From Paeniroseomonas aquatica (GTDB taxonomy: Bacteria; Pseudomonadota; Alphaproteobacteria; Acetobacterales; Acetobacteraceae), in assembly GCF_030409335.1 (NCBI RefSeq), contig NZ_JAUFPN010000206.1:62001-126000 (forward strand): DNA of 64,000 bases. Reading direction: 5' to 3'. Made by a program: the position numbers and the translations under genes. The stretch's first letter is position 1, and every line of letters starts with the position of its first letter. Below, piece after piece: positions 9,100 to 18,997 of the stretch. The notes under the pieces are model-generated. The model was not told where the DNA came from, did not search any database, and was given only the letters and a program-made list of their open reading frames with translations.

Positions 9100-12000
9100 C
9101 TATTCGGCCGGCGCCAGCGTTGCGGCCGTCCGCTGCCGCTTCCGGCCAAAGCCGTCGAGTGCCAGATAGACGACCGGCGTGGTGTAGAGCGTCAGCAGCT
9201 GCGACAGCAGCAGGCCGCCGATGATGGTGACGCCGAGCGGCTGGCGCAGCTCGGCGCCGGCACCGGAGGCCAGCGCCAGCGGCACCGCACCGAAGACCGC
9301 CGCCAGGGTCGTCATCAGGATAGGCCGGAACCGTTCCTCGCAGGCCGCCATGATGGCCTCCACTCCGCCGATGCCCTGGCTCCGCTCATGTTCCAACGCG
9401 AAGTCAACCAGCATGATGGCGTTCTTCTTCACGATGCCCATGAGCAGGATCACCCCGATCAATGCGATGACGGTGAAGGGGGTGCCGGTGACGATCAGTG
9501 CCAGCAGCGCGCCGATGCCCGCCGTCGGCAGCGTCGACAGGATGGTGATGGGGTGCAGCAGATGCTCGTACAGTACGCCAAGGACGATGTAGATCGTCAG
9601 CAGCGCCGCCAGGATCAGCAGCGGCTGGTCCCGGGCGAAGGACTGGAAGGCCTTGGCATTGCCGGCGAATTCGGTCCGCATCCCATCCGGCAGGCCGACA
9701 TCGATCGCCGCCTGTTCCACCGCCGCCGCCGCCTGGCCGAGCGACATGCCCGGCGCCAGGTTGAAGGTCAGCGTCGCCGCCGGGAACTGCCCCTGGTGGG
9801 TGACCGCCAGCGGCGCCGTCGTCCGGCTGAGCTGCACGACGCTCGAGAGCGGCACCTGGGTGCCGCCGGCGCCCGGGACGTAGATGTCGTCCACCTGCTC
9901 GGGGTACTGCTGCAGCCCAGGCTCCAACTCCAGCACGACCCGGTACTGGTTGCGGGCGCGATAGATGATGGAGACCTGCCGCTGCGAGAAGCCGTTGTTC
10001 AGCGCGGTCGCCACGGCCGAGATGCTGACGCCGAGCCGCGCCGCGGCCTCCCGGTCGATCACCAGCCGGGTCACCAGCCCGGCCCGCTGCTGGTCGGAGG
10101 AGACATCGGTGAGCCCCTCGACCGTCCGCAACCTCTGCACCAGGATCTCGGACCATGTCTCGAGCCCCTCGAGGTCCGGCGAGAGCAGGACGAACTGGAA
10201 CTGCGCATTCCCCGCCCGCCCGCCGATGCCGATGTCCTGCACCGAGCGCAGGAAGACCTGCATTCCCGCCATGCCCGCCAGCGGCCGCCGCAGCCGGTCG
10301 ATCACCTGGCTGGCGGTGGCATTGTCCCGTTCCGCCAGAGGCTTGAGGCTGACGAAGAGCCGCCCCTGGCTGACCGAGGAATTGCCGCCGCCGCCGCCGA
10401 CGGAGGAGGCGATGCCGGCCACCGCCGGGTCCCGCATCACGATCGCCACCACCCGCTCCTGCATCTGCTGCATGGACTGGAAGGAGGTCTCCGGCGGTCC
10501 CCGGGTGGTGCCGATCAGCAGGCCGGTGTCCTGGTCCGGGAAGAAGCCCTTCGGCACGATCATGTAGAGCCAGACGGTAAGCCCGATCAGCGCCAGGGTC
10601 ACCACCAGCATGATCCGGCGGAATTGCAGCACGTGCTGCAGGGACCAGAGGTAGCCGCGGGTCAGCTTCGCCATGGACCAGTCGACGCCGCGGTTGATGA
10701 CGCCCGGCTTGGGCGGGGCCGTCCGGGCGAGATGCGCCGCCATCATCGGGGTCAGCGTCAGCGACACCACGCCCGAGATGGCCACCGCGATGGCCAGCGT
10801 CGCCGAGAACTCGCGGAACAGCCGCCCGACGATGCCGCCCATGAACAGCAGGGGGATGAAGACCGCGATCAGCGAGACGGTGATCGAGACCACGGTGAAG
10901 CCGATCTGCTTCGCCCCCTCCAGCGCCGCCTCGAAGGGCCGCATGCCGCGTTCCATCAGCCGCGCCATGTTCTCGATCATGACGATGGCATCGTCGACCA
11001 CGAAACCGACCGAGATCGTCAGCGCCATGAGCGACAGGTTGTCGAGCGAGTAGCCCAGCAGCCACATCACCGCCAGCGTCCCGAGCAGCGACAGCGGCAC
11101 CGAGGCGCCGGCCGCCGCGACGGCCGAGGTCCGCCCGAGGAAGAGCGCCACCACGGCGATGACCAGCGCGATCGAGATCAGCAGGGTCTGCTGCACGTCG
11201 TGCACGCTGGCGCGGATCGTCTCCGACCGGTCGCGGATCGTGCTGATCACCACGCCGCCCGGCAGCCATTTCTGCAGTTGCGGCATCAGCGCCTGGATGC
11301 CGTCCACCACCTGGATGACGTTGGCGTCCGACTGCTTGAAGATGATCATCATCACCGCCGGCCGGCCATCGACCGACCCGCCCTGGCGGCGGTCCCGCAC
11401 ATCCAGGGAGACCCGGGCGACCGAGGAGACGCGGACGATGGAGCCATTGGCCGATTTGACGATGATCCGGCCGAAATCCTCGGGCGTGCTGAGGCGGTCG
11501 TTCACCATCACCGCCGCGGATTGGTCGGTGCCGTCGATCAGCCCGGTCGCCTGGGTCACGTTGTTGGCGGCGATGGCGCGGCGCAGGGCCTCGAGGTCGA
11601 CGCCGGCGGATTTCGCCGCCGCCGGGTTCACCGTCACCCGGATGGCCGGCTGCTCGGCGCCTGCGATGATGACCTGGGCGACGCCGCGGACCTGGGCGAT
11701 GCGGGGCGCCACGACGCTGTCGGCCGCGTCGTAGACCGCGCCGGGGGAGACGGTCTCGGAGGCCATCGACATGATGAGCACCGGCGCATCGCCCGGATTG
11801 GCCTTGCGGAAATTGGGCGGGGAGGGAAGCCCGGCCGGCAGGTCGCTGCCGGCCGCGTTGATCGCCGCCTGGACGTCGCGCGCCGCTCCCTCCACGTCGC
11901 GGGAGAGGTCGAACTGCACCACGATGCTGGTGCTGCCAAGCGAGGAGGTCGAGGTCATCTCGGAGACGCCGGCGATGGCCCCGAGCCGACGCTCCAGCGG

Positions 12001-12195
12001 TCCCGCGACAGAGGAGGACATGGTCGCCGGATCGGCGCCGGGCTGGCTGGCGGAGACGACGATGGTCGGCAGGTCAACGCTCGGCAGGGGTGCCACCGGC
12101 AGGTTGAAGTAGGCGACAAGCCCGGCAAGCGCCACGCCGATCGACAGCAGCGCGGTGGCGATCGGCCGGCGGATGAATGGCTCGGAGACCGACAC
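9100..12195 (-). CDS. RND efflux permease, MdtC/MuxC type
   Basis: 1031 residues from a GTG start at 12195, two bases after the stop of the first permease. It starts with [23 protein letters not shown], the usual first transmembrane helix, and has the HAE-RND features: two large periplasmic loops, the proton-relay helix [21 protein letters not shown] with paired aspartates, and a second half with [24 protein letters not shown]. Family knowledge: MdtB/MdtC and MuxB/MuxC permeases assemble as a mixed trimer that drives drugs, bile salts or siderophores across the envelope by proton-motive force. It is the last gene of the operon. The reading frame stays open far upstream without a start, which only reflects high GC. 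Confidence 0.92.
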   Translation of the reverse strand: MSVSEPFIRRPIATALLSIGVALAGLVAYFNLPVAPLPSVDLPTIVVSASQPGADPATMSSSVAGPLERRLGAIAGVSEMTSTSSLGSTSIVVQFDLSRDVEGAARDVQAAINAAGSDLPAGLPSPPNFRKANPGDAPVLIMSMASETVSPGAVYDAADSVVAPRIAQVRGVAQVIIAGAEQPAIRVTVNPAAAKSAGVDLEALRRAIAANNVTQATGLIDGTDQSAAVMVNDRLSTPEDFGRIIVKSANGSIVRVSSVARVSLDVRDRRQGGSVDGRPAVMMIIFKQSDANVIQVVDGIQALMPQLQKWLPGGVVISTIRDRSETIRASVHDVQQTLLISIALVIAVVALFLGRTSAVAAAGASVPLSLLGTLAVMWLLGYSLDNLSLMALTISVGFVVDDAIVMIENMARLMERGMRPFEAALEGAKQIGFTVVSITVSLIAVFIPLLFMGGIVGRLFREFSATLAIAVAISGVVSLTLTPMMAAHLARTAPPKPGVINRGVDWSMAKLTRGYLWSLQHVLQFRRIMLVVTLALIGLTVWLYMIVPKGFFPDQDTGLLIGTTRGPPETSFQSMQQMQERVVAIVMRDPAVAGIASSVGGGGGNSSVSQGRLFVSLKPLAERDNATASQVIDRLRRPLAGMAGMQVFLRSVQDIGIGGRAGNAQFQFVLLSPDLEGLETWSEILVQRLRTVEGLTDVSSDQQRAGLVTRLVIDREAAARLGVSISAVATALNNGFSQRQVSIIYRARNQYRVVLELEPGLQQYPEQVDDIYVPGAGGTQVPLSSVVQLSRTTAPLAVTHQGQFPAATLTFNLAPGMSLGQAAAAVEQAAIDVGLPDGMRTEFAGNAKAFQSFARDQPLLILAALLTIYIVLGVLYEHLLHPITILSTLPTAGIGALLALIVTGTPFTVIALIGVILLMGIVKKNAIMLVDFALEHERSQGIGGVEAIMAACEERFRPILMTTLAAVFGAVPLALASGAGAELRQPLGVTIIGGLLLSQLLTLYTTPVVYLALDGFGRKRQRTAATLAPAE

Positions 12196-12197
12196 GG

Positions 12198-15100
12198 CTA
12201 TTCCGCCGGCAGGGTGCGGGCGGGCCGCGCCAGGCGGATGGCGAAGGCCCGCACCTCCTCCATCGCCAGGTAGATCACCGGCGTGGTGTAGAGGGTGATC
12301 ACCTGGCTCAGCAGCAGCCCGCCGACCACCGAGACGCCGAGCGGCAGGCGCAGCTCGGAGCCGGTGCCGCTCTCCAGCACCAGCGGCAGCGCCCCCAGCA
12401 GGGCTGCCATGGTGGTCATCATGATGGGCCGGAAGCGCTTGAGGCTGGCCTCGACGATCGCCTCGCGCGGCGCCAGGCCGTGGTCGCGCTGCGCCTCCAG
12501 CGCGAAGTCGATCATCATGATGGCGTTCTTCTTGACGATGCCCATCAGCAGCACGATGCCGATCAGCCCGACCACCGACAGGTCGAGGCCGAAGAGCTGC
12601 AGCGCCAGCAGCGCGCCGATCCCGGCGGAGGGCAAGGTCGAGAGGATCGTGATCGGATGGATGAAGCTTTCGTAGAGCACCCCCAGCACGATGTAGATGA
12701 CGATGAGCGCGGCCAGGATCAGCCAGGGCTCGCCTTCCAGCGACCGCTGGAACTCCGCGGCGTCGCCGGCGAAGCTGCCGCTGATGGTATCGGGCATGCC
12801 GATCTCGGCCTCGGCCGCGCGGATCGCCTTGACCGCGTCGCCCAATGAGGCGCCATGCGCTAGGTCGAAGCCGATGGTCACCGCGGGGAACTGCCCCTGC
12901 TTGGTCACCGTCAGCGGCCCGGCGCCGCGGCCGATGCGGGCGATCTCGGACAGCGGCACCTGGGCCGTGCCGGTGCTGGTCGCCGGGGTGCCCTGGGCGG
13001 TCGCCTGCTGCCCCGCCGTCGCCGGCACCCGCAGCAGGCCGATCATCTGCGGGTCGTCGCGGATTTCGGGGGAGGCCTCCAGGACCACGCGGTACTGGTT
13101 GTTCTGGGCATAGATGGTGCTGATCTGCCGCTGCCCGAAGGCATCGTAGAGCACGTCGTCCACCGCCTGCATGGTCACCCCGAGCCGCCCGGCCAGGTCG
13201 CGGTCCACGTCGACCGTGACGCGGATGCCCCCGTCGCGCTGGTCGGAGGCGATGTCGCGCAGCATCGGCAGGGTGCCGAGCTTCGCCTCGAGCAGCGGTG
13301 CCCAGCGGCCCAGCTCCACCGCGTCGGGGTTCATCAAGGTGTACTGGAACTGCGTGCTGCCGGGGCGGGAGCCGATCTGGATGTCTTGCACCGGCTGCAG
13401 GTGCACCACCACGCCGACCAGCGCATCCAGCTTCGGTTGCAGCCGGGCGACGATGGCCCGGACATCGGCGGCACGCTCGTCGCGCGGCCGCAGCACGGCG
13501 CTGATGCGGCCGGTGTTCTGCGCCGAATTGACCACCCCGGCCCCGACCACCGAGGCCACGCCGATCACGTCGGGATCGGCCCGGATGACCTCCGCCACCA
13601 GGGCCTGCAGGCTCGACATGCGGCCGAAGGAGACGTCGTCGGGCGCCTCCACCGTCGCCACCAGCTGGCCGGTGTCCTGCTGCGGCAGAAAGCCCTTCGG
13701 CATGGTGACGTACATCCAGACCGTGCCGGCGACGGTCAGCGTCGCCAGCACCAGCATCAGCCCCTGATGGCGCAGCGCCACCTGCAGGCTGCGGCCATAG
13801 GCATCCCGGCTGGCATCGAAGAAGCGCTCGGTGGCCTGGCTGATGCGGCCCGGCTGGCGGTCGTCCTGCGGCCGCAGCATGTAGGCGCACATCATCGGCG
13901 TCAGGGTCAGCGAGACGACCATCGACACCAGCACGGCGATGGTGAGGGTGAGCGCGAACTCCTGGAACAGCCGCCCGACCACCCCCGGCATGAACAGCAG
14001 CGGGATGAAGACCGCGATCAGCGACACGGTCAGCGAAACCACGGTGAAGCCGATCTGCCGCGCGCCCTCGTAGGCGGCCTCGAGCGGCTTCTTTCCCTCC
14101 TCGATCAGCCGGACGATATTCTCGATCATGACGATGGCGTCGTCGACCACGAAGCCGGTGGCGATGGTCAGGGCCATGAGCGAGAGGTTGTCGAGCGAGA
14201 AGCCGCAGAGCGCCATGACGCCGAAGGTGCCGACGATCGAGAGCGGCAGCGCCACGCCGGGGATGATGGTGGCGCGCAGGCTGCGGAGGAAGACGAAGAT
14301 CACCGCGACCACCAGCACCACCGCCAGCGCCAGGGTGAACTGCACGTCGTGGACCGAGGCGCGGATGGTCTCGGTCCGGTCCGACACCACCGCCAGGCGC
14401 GCGCCCTGCGGCAGGCCGCGCTGCAGCGCCGCCAGCTGGCCGCGGATCTCGGCCACGGTATTGACGATGTTGGCCCCGGGCTGGCGCTGCACGTCGATCA
14501 GCACGGCCGGATGGCCGTCGTACCAGGCACCGGTCAGGGTATTCTCCAGGTCCTGCACCGCGGTGGCGACGTCGCTCATGCGCACCGGCGCGCCGTTGCG
14601 CCAGGCGACGATGAGGCCGGCGAAATCCTCCGGCCGGGTGATCTGGTCGTTCGCCATGACGGCGCTGGCCTGGCGCGGCCCGTCGACGCTGCCTTTCGGC
14701 GTATTGACGTTGCCGGCGGAGACGGTGGTCCGCACGTCCTCGAGGGAGAGCCCGTAGGCCGCGAGCCGGACGGGGTCCGCCTGCAGCCGCACCGCCGGCC
14801 GCATGTTTCCCTGCACCAGCACCCGGCCAACGCCGCTCACCTGGCTGAGCCGCTGGCCGAGGAGGGTATCCGCCGCATCCGACAGCCGGTAGATCGGCAG
14901 TGTCTCCGAGGTCAGCGCCAGGGTGATGATCGGCGGATCTGCCGGGTTCACCTTCGCATAGGTCGGCGGGTAGGGCAGGTTGGCCGGCAGGGTGCCGCGC
15001 GCCGCGTTGATCGCCGCCTGCACGTCCTGCGCGGCATCGTCGATGTTGCGGCCGAGGTTGAACTGCATGGTGATGCGGCTGGTCCCCGGCCCGCTGGTCG

Positions 15101-15344
15101 AGACGATGTCGGTCAGCCCGGCGATCATCGCCAGCTGCCGCTCCAGCGAGGCGGTCACCAGCAGCGCCACCGTCTCGGGCGAGGCGCCGGGCAGGCTGGT
15201 GGTCACCTCGATGGTCGGGAAGTCCACCTCCGGCAGCGCCGAGACCGGCAGCCGGAGGTAGCCGAAGAGGCCGCAGAGAAGCACCGCGATCGACAGCAGC
15301 ATCGTGGCGATCGGCCGGGCGATGAAGGGGGCGGAGATGTTCAC
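12198..15344 (-). CDS. RND efflux permease, MdtB/MuxB type
   Basis: 1048 residues. A GTG start at 15344 overlaps the stop of the membrane-fusion gene (GTGA). The N-terminus NISAPFIARPIATMLLSIAVLL is typical, as are FPTIEVTTSLPGASPE, the relay helix [21 protein letters not shown], and [24 protein letters not shown] in the second half. Twelve transmembrane helices and two periplasmic loops are expected. Paired with the downstream MdtC-type gene, it should form a BBC-like heterotrimer, as in MdtABC. The presence of both paralogues, rather than one homotrimer gene, is the main reason for the MdtB/MuxB assignment. Confidence 0.92.
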   Translation of the reverse strand: MNISAPFIARPIATMLLSIAVLLCGLFGYLRLPVSALPEVDFPTIEVTTSLPGASPETVALLVTASLERQLAMIAGLTDIVSTSGPGTSRITMQFNLGRNIDDAAQDVQAAINAARGTLPANLPYPPTYAKVNPADPPIITLALTSETLPIYRLSDAADTLLGQRLSQVSGVGRVLVQGNMRPAVRLQADPVRLAAYGLSLEDVRTTVSAGNVNTPKGSVDGPRQASAVMANDQITRPEDFAGLIVAWRNGAPVRMSDVATAVQDLENTLTGAWYDGHPAVLIDVQRQPGANIVNTVAEIRGQLAALQRGLPQGARLAVVSDRTETIRASVHDVQFTLALAVVLVVAVIFVFLRSLRATIIPGVALPLSIVGTFGVMALCGFSLDNLSLMALTIATGFVVDDAIVMIENIVRLIEEGKKPLEAAYEGARQIGFTVVSLTVSLIAVFIPLLFMPGVVGRLFQEFALTLTIAVLVSMVVSLTLTPMMCAYMLRPQDDRQPGRISQATERFFDASRDAYGRSLQVALRHQGLMLVLATLTVAGTVWMYVTMPKGFLPQQDTGQLVATVEAPDDVSFGRMSSLQALVAEVIRADPDVIGVASVVGAGVVNSAQNTGRISAVLRPRDERAADVRAIVARLQPKLDALVGVVVHLQPVQDIQIGSRPGSTQFQYTLMNPDAVELGRWAPLLEAKLGTLPMLRDIASDQRDGGIRVTVDVDRDLAGRLGVTMQAVDDVLYDAFGQRQISTIYAQNNQYRVVLEASPEIRDDPQMIGLLRVPATAGQQATAQGTPATSTGTAQVPLSEIARIGRGAGPLTVTKQGQFPAVTIGFDLAHGASLGDAVKAIRAAEAEIGMPDTISGSFAGDAAEFQRSLEGEPWLILAALIVIYIVLGVLYESFIHPITILSTLPSAGIGALLALQLFGLDLSVVGLIGIVLLMGIVKKNAIMMIDFALEAQRDHGLAPREAIVEASLKRFRPIMMTTMAALLGALPLVLESGTGSELRLPLGVSVVGGLLLSQVITLYTTPVIYLAMEEVRAFAIRLARPARTLPAE

Positions 15345-16588
15345 CGCGGGGCAGGCGCCGCATCCGCCGCCTGCCGCGGCCGCAGGCGCCGCTGACCTGG
15401 CGCCGGTGCATTGGTCGGCGGCGCCTCGTCCGTCGGGTTCACCGCCGTCCCGGCGCTGAGCCGCAGCGCGCCCGAGGTGACCACCTTCTCCCCCGGTTCG
15501 ACTCCGCGGCGCACCACCGCCTCGCTGGCCGTCAGCACGCCGAGCTGGAGCGGCCGCTGCTCCACCGTATTGTCCGCCTTGAGGACGAAGGCATAGGCGC
15601 CGTCCGGGCCGCGCTGCACCGCCACGAGCGGCACCGTCACCGCGTCGTTCACGGTATCGACCCGCAGCCGCACGGTGACGAAGGCACCCGGCCAGAGCCG
15701 GCCGTCCTCGTTGCCGAAGGTCGCCTTCAGCTTGATCGTGCCGGTGGTCGCATCGACCGCGCTGTCGATGGTGAGCAGCTCGCCGGTGATCGGGGCGGCA
15801 TTGCCGGCGCCGCCGCCGGCTGGCCGCAGCGCCTCGACGGGGACCGAACCGCGCCCGAGCGCTTCCAGCACCCGGCCGATCTCCTGCTGCGGCAGGGTGA
15901 AGGTCGCCGCGATGGGCTGCAGCTGAGAGACGGTGACGATGCCGGTCGCATCGCCCGACCGCACCAGGTTGCCCTGGTCCACCAGGCGCAGCCCGACCCG
16001 ACCGTCGATCGGCGAGCGAATGGTGGTGAAGGAAAGCTGGGTTTGCGCCGCGTCGATCGCCCCCTGGTCGGAGGCGACCAGGGCCTCGAACTGCGCGACC
16101 TGGGCGCGCTGCGTGTCCTGTTGCTGGCGCGAGACGCCCTCGTTCCGCGCCAGGGTGACGTAGCGCTGCAGGTCAAGCCGGGCATTGGCGAGCTGGGCCT
16201 CGTCCTGCGCCTTCTTGGCGATCGCCTGATCAAGCGCCGCCTGGTAGCTGCGGGGGTCGATCCGCGCCAGCACGTCGCCTCGCTTGACCATCTGCCCCTC
16301 GATAAAGCCGATCTCGACCAGCTGGCCGTCGACCTGGGCCCGGATGGTGATGGTGTTGAGCGCCTGCACCGTGCCGATGGCGTCCAGCATGATCGGCACG
16401 TCCTGGCGCTGCGCCGGCGCCACCGTGACCGGCACCACGCCGCCCCGGGGCCCGCCCCGCGGCCCACCGCCGCCCCGCGGCGCCTCCGCCGTAGGGGCGG
16501 CCTGCCGGCCGGGCCAGTATCTCCAGGCGGCATAGCCGGCACCGCCGAGCACTCCGATGGCCAGCAGCAGGATCAGGAAACGGCGCAT
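15341..16588 (-). CDS. RND membrane-fusion (periplasmic adaptor) protein, MdtA/MuxA type
   Basis: About 415 residues. An N-terminal membrane anchor (MRRFLILLLAIGVLGGAGYAAW) is followed by a Gly/Arg/Pro-rich linker. Then come the barrel-sandwich segments (ALNTITIRAQVDGQL and TTIRSPIDGRVGLRLVDQGN), a coiled-coil hairpin between them (residues roughly 120-200, Ala/Gln rich), and the beta-barrel and membrane-proximal parts ending in RLSAGTAVNP. The protein bridges the inner-membrane permeases and the outer-membrane factor. The ATG at 16588 is preferred; an in-frame TTG at 16612 is possible, and no strong ribosome-binding site settles it. It overlaps the next gene by four bases, so translation is coupled. 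Confidence 0.9.
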   Translation of the reverse strand: MRRFLILLLAIGVLGGAGYAAWRYWPGRQAAPTAEAPRGGGGPRGGPRGGVVPVTVAPAQRQDVPIMLDAIGTVQALNTITIRAQVDGQLVEIGFIEGQMVKRGDVLARIDPRSYQAALDQAIAKKAQDEAQLANARLDLQRYVTLARNEGVSRQQQDTQRAQVAQFEALVASDQGAIDAAQTQLSFTTIRSPIDGRVGLRLVDQGNLVRSGDATGIVTVSQLQPIAATFTLPQQEIGRVLEALGRGSVPVEALRPAGGGAGNAAPITGELLTIDSAVDATTGTIKLKATFGNEDGRLWPGAFVTVRLRVDTVNDAVTVPLVAVQRGPDGAYAFVLKADNTVEQRPLQLGVLTASEAVVRRGVEPGEKVVTSGALRLSAGTAVNPTDEAPPTNAPAPGQRRLRPRQAADAAPAPR

Positions 16589-16692
16589 GGAAGATCGGCT
16601 ACCTCGAGACAAGGGGCTAACGTACTACGCCCGGCCTGGCACCACCCCATGAAAGGGCTCGGTGACGAACCGCAACCTCATCGCCGTGATTT

Positions 16693-18117
16693 CTAGGAGC
16701 CGGGCGTGCCCCAGCCGCCGCCGAGCGCCCGGAAGAGCCCGACCGCCGCCTGCAGCCGGGCCAGCCGGGCATTCGCCAGCGTGGTGCGGGCGGAGAACAG
16801 CGTCTGCTGGGTGTTCAGCAGGGTCACGAGGTCGATGGTGCCGGCCTGGAGCTGGGCCTCGCTGATGCCATAGGCGCGCTCCGCCATCCGGACGGCCGCC
16901 GATTGCAGGCGTTCCTGCTCCGTCGTCTGGCGCAGCGCGACCAGGGCATTCTCGGTATCGACCAGGGCGTTCAGGATCGTGCCGCGGTAATTCGCCAGCA
17001 ATTCCTCGGCCCGGGCTTCGTTCACCCGCACCTGGCCCCGCAGGGCGCCGCCGCGGAAGATCGGCTGGGCCAGCCCATTGGCGATGTTGAAGACGACCGC
17101 GCCCGGGCGGAGCAGGTTCTCGAGCGCCAGGCTGGTGAAGCCGCCGGTCCCGGTCAGCGTCACCGAGGGGAGCATCGCCGCCCGCGCCACGACGATATTG
17201 GCATTCGCCGCGGCCAGGGTCGCCTCGGCGGTCAGCACGTCGGGCCGCCGCACCAGCACCTCGGCAGGCAGGCCGGGGATCACCACCGGCACGTCGAGCC
17301 GGTTGAAGACGCCGCCTTCCACCACCAGCGTCTCCGGCGGCCGGGCCACCAGCGTGCCGAGGGAATTGCGGTTCTGCTCCAGCTGCTGGAGCAGCGGCGG
17401 GATCTGCGCCTGCTGCTGCGCCACCACGGTTTCCTGCTGGGCGAGGTCGAGCCCGGTCCCGGTGCCGACCGCGACCCGCTGGCGAATGACCCGCAGCACG
17501 CGGGAGGCGATGTCGAGGTTCTGCTGCTGGATCGCCAGGGTTTCCTGCCCCGCCAGCACGGCGAAATAGGTATTGGCGACCGAGGCCTGGGTGGTCAGCG
17601 TCACCGTCCCGGCATCGAAGCGGGTGGCCGCGACGGATTGCTGCGCCGCCTCGACCTGACCCCGGTTCTTGCCCCAGAAATCGACCTCATAGGCCGCGCT
17701 CAGGCTCAGCTGGTTGCTGGAGCTGACGCGGATGCGCTGGCTCGTTCCGCCGACGCTGGCGATCGCGGCGCCGCCGGTCTGCTGGCGGGTCGCCCGCGTC
17801 GCCAGGTCCAGCGTCGGCAGCAGGGAGGCCCCGGCGATGCGCAACTGGCCGTCGGCCTGGCGGATGCGGGCGACGGCGGCGGCGATGTCGGTATTGGCCG
17901 CCATGGCCTCGGCCATCAGCGCATCCAACTCGGGCGCGCCGAAGCCGCGCCACCAGACGGGGTCGGGCCATTGCACCGGCAGCGCCGAATCGACCGCCGC
18001 CAGCCGCCCAGGCAGGGCGATGCCGGAGGAGGTCCCGGGCGGCGTCAGCCAGGCACAGCCGCCGAGCAGCAGCGCCGCGGCGGCGGGTGCCGCGCGGCGG
18101 ACCAGGCGAGGGAGCAT
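16693..18117 (-). CDS. Efflux outer-membrane factor lipoprotein (NodT/OprM family)
   Basis: 474 residues, normal for the family. The signal peptide ends with lipobox LLLGGC (Cys21). Then follow the typical NodT-family features: QWPDPVWWRGFGAPELDALMAEAMAANTDI near the start, the repeated helical hairpins, the AAYEVDFWGKNRGQVEAA element, RRPDVLTAEATLAAANANI and a final LARLQAAVGLFRALGGGW. It forms the trimeric outer-membrane and periplasmic channel for the RND pump. The start is two bases after the stop of the periplasmic sensor gene. A 104-base gap separates it from the adaptor gene, the only real gap in the operon. Confidence 0.93.
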   Translation of the reverse strand: MLPRLVRRAAPAAAALLLGGCAWLTPPGTSSGIALPGRLAAVDSALPVQWPDPVWWRGFGAPELDALMAEAMAANTDIAAAVARIRQADGQLRIAGASLLPTLDLATRATRQQTGGAAIASVGGTSQRIRVSSSNQLSLSAAYEVDFWGKNRGQVEAAQQSVAATRFDAGTVTLTTQASVANTYFAVLAGQETLAIQQQNLDIASRVLRVIRQRVAVGTGTGLDLAQQETVVAQQQAQIPPLLQQLEQNRNSLGTLVARPPETLVVEGGVFNRLDVPVVIPGLPAEVLVRRPDVLTAEATLAAANANIVVARAAMLPSVTLTGTGGFTSLALENLLRPGAVVFNIANGLAQPIFRGGALRGQVRVNEARAEELLANYRGTILNALVDTENALVALRQTTEQERLQSAAVRMAERAYGISEAQLQAGTIDLVTLLNTQQTLFSARTTLANARLARLQAAVGLFRALGGGWGTPGS

Positions 18118-18119
18118 GC

Positions 18120-18557
18120 TCAGCCGCCCGGCCGGCGGGCGGCGGCAACCTTGGCGCGGCCTTCGGGCGACACCGCCCCGAGGGCATCGGCCAGGGTGTC
18201 GCCGAAGGCGGCGTTGAAGGCGGTCATCCGATGGGACCATTCCTGCAGCGCGACGCGCAGCGCCTCCGGATCGTAGGGGGTGCGGCGCATCACCGCATCC
18301 ACCTCGGCGCTGGCGGCGCGCATGGCGGTGAGCGCGCCGGCATAGCGGTCCCGCTCGGTGGCGAGCACCTCGCGGAAGCGCGGCCGGTCCGGCTCCGGCA
18401 GCGCCGCCTCGATCCGGCCCACCATGCGATCGAAGCCGCGCGCGGCGCGGTTGGGCTGGCCGGGGCGCCAGAGCAGCAGCCCGCCCAGCACCAGGTTGAG
18501 CGCCAGCGAGGCACCCAGCACCGCGGCCAGCAGGGTCCGTGCGGAGGGACGCGGCAT
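18120..18557 (-). CDS. Periplasmic heavy-metal-sensor-like protein (CnrX/CpxP-related)
   Basis: 145 residues from an ATG sharing one base with the upstream stop (TGATG). One N-terminal transmembrane helix (ARTLLAAVLGASLALNLVLG) anchors an all-helical periplasmic domain, the layout of the periplasmic heavy metal sensor family. FDRMVGRIEAALPEPDRPRF and the repeated Arg/Ala-rich helices fit that family. It probably relays an envelope signal to the membrane anti-sigma factor encoded just upstream. Oddly, I find only one histidine (EWSHRM) and no cysteine in the domain, so the metal site known from CnrX seems absent. The signal may be something else. Confidence 0.72.
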   Translation of the reverse strand: MPRPSARTLLAAVLGASLALNLVLGGLLLWRPGQPNRAARGFDRMVGRIEAALPEPDRPRFREVLATERDRYAGALTAMRAASAEVDAVMRRTPYDPEALRVALQEWSHRMTAFNAAFGDTLADALGAVSPEGRAKVAAARRPGG

Positions 18558-18997
18558 CAGAAGGATTCTCCGGCAAGCGGCAGGGTCTGCAAGGGGCCGA
18601 AGGGATCCTCGGGCGCCGGCCGGGGCGGCGACAGGCTGAGCCACAAGGCGCAGGTCGCCATCGCCGCCAGCGCGCCCCAGCCCGCCGGCACCGCCGGGCG
18701 CAGCGCCTGACGCAGCCGGGCGAGCGGGCCGGGCCGGGCCGGCAGCGGCACCCGGGCGATGCGGCGTGCCACGGCCTCCTGCAGCCGCGCGACCGCGGCG
18801 GGGTGGGGTTGCGGCAGGTCACGCCGCAGGCGCATGTCCAGGGCGGCGGCGGCCTGCAACCGGCCGCGGGCCTCCGGCGAGGCGGCGAGCAGGGCGGCGG
18901 CGGCGCTGCGCTCGGCGGCGGGCCAGGCGGCCAGGGCCGGGCCATGGCGGTCGAGCAGGCGGGTGAAGCGGTCCAGGCTCATGCGGGCGGTGGTCAT
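18557..18997 (-). CDS. Probable membrane anti-sigma factor
   Basis: 146 residues. Residues 1-100 are cytosolic, charged and helical, starting MSLDRFTRLLDRHGPALAAWPAAER, a pattern seen in alphaproteobacterial proteins located after ECF sigma genes. A single transmembrane segment follows around residues 104-122 (WGALAAMATCALWLSL), leaving a short periplasmic tail. No zinc-binding HxxxCxxC motif is present. It overlaps the sigma gene by four bases (ATGA) and the sensor gene by one base, so the three are translated together. The anti-sigma role comes from location and topology, not from sequence similarity I can prove. Confidence 0.65.
   Translation of the reverse strand: MTTARMSLDRFTRLLDRHGPALAAWPAAERSAAAALLAASPEARGRLQAAAALDMRLRRDLPQPHPAAVARLQEAVARRIARVPLPARPGPLARLRQALRPAVPAGWGALAAMATCALWLSLSPPRPAPEDPFGPLQTLPLAGESF

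Noticed and set aside
9019-12273. Plus-strand frame of about 1080 codons opposite the second permease
   Set aside because: The His/Arg/Asp/Gly-rich composition is typical of an antisense shadow; the minus-strand permease is unmistakable.
9100-15411. A single open frame of about 2100 codons covering both RND permeases
   Set aside because: Only its second half reads as a permease. The first half is the reverse-frame shadow of the other permease, and a clear GTG start with a ribosome-binding site lies at 12195. No gene fusion.
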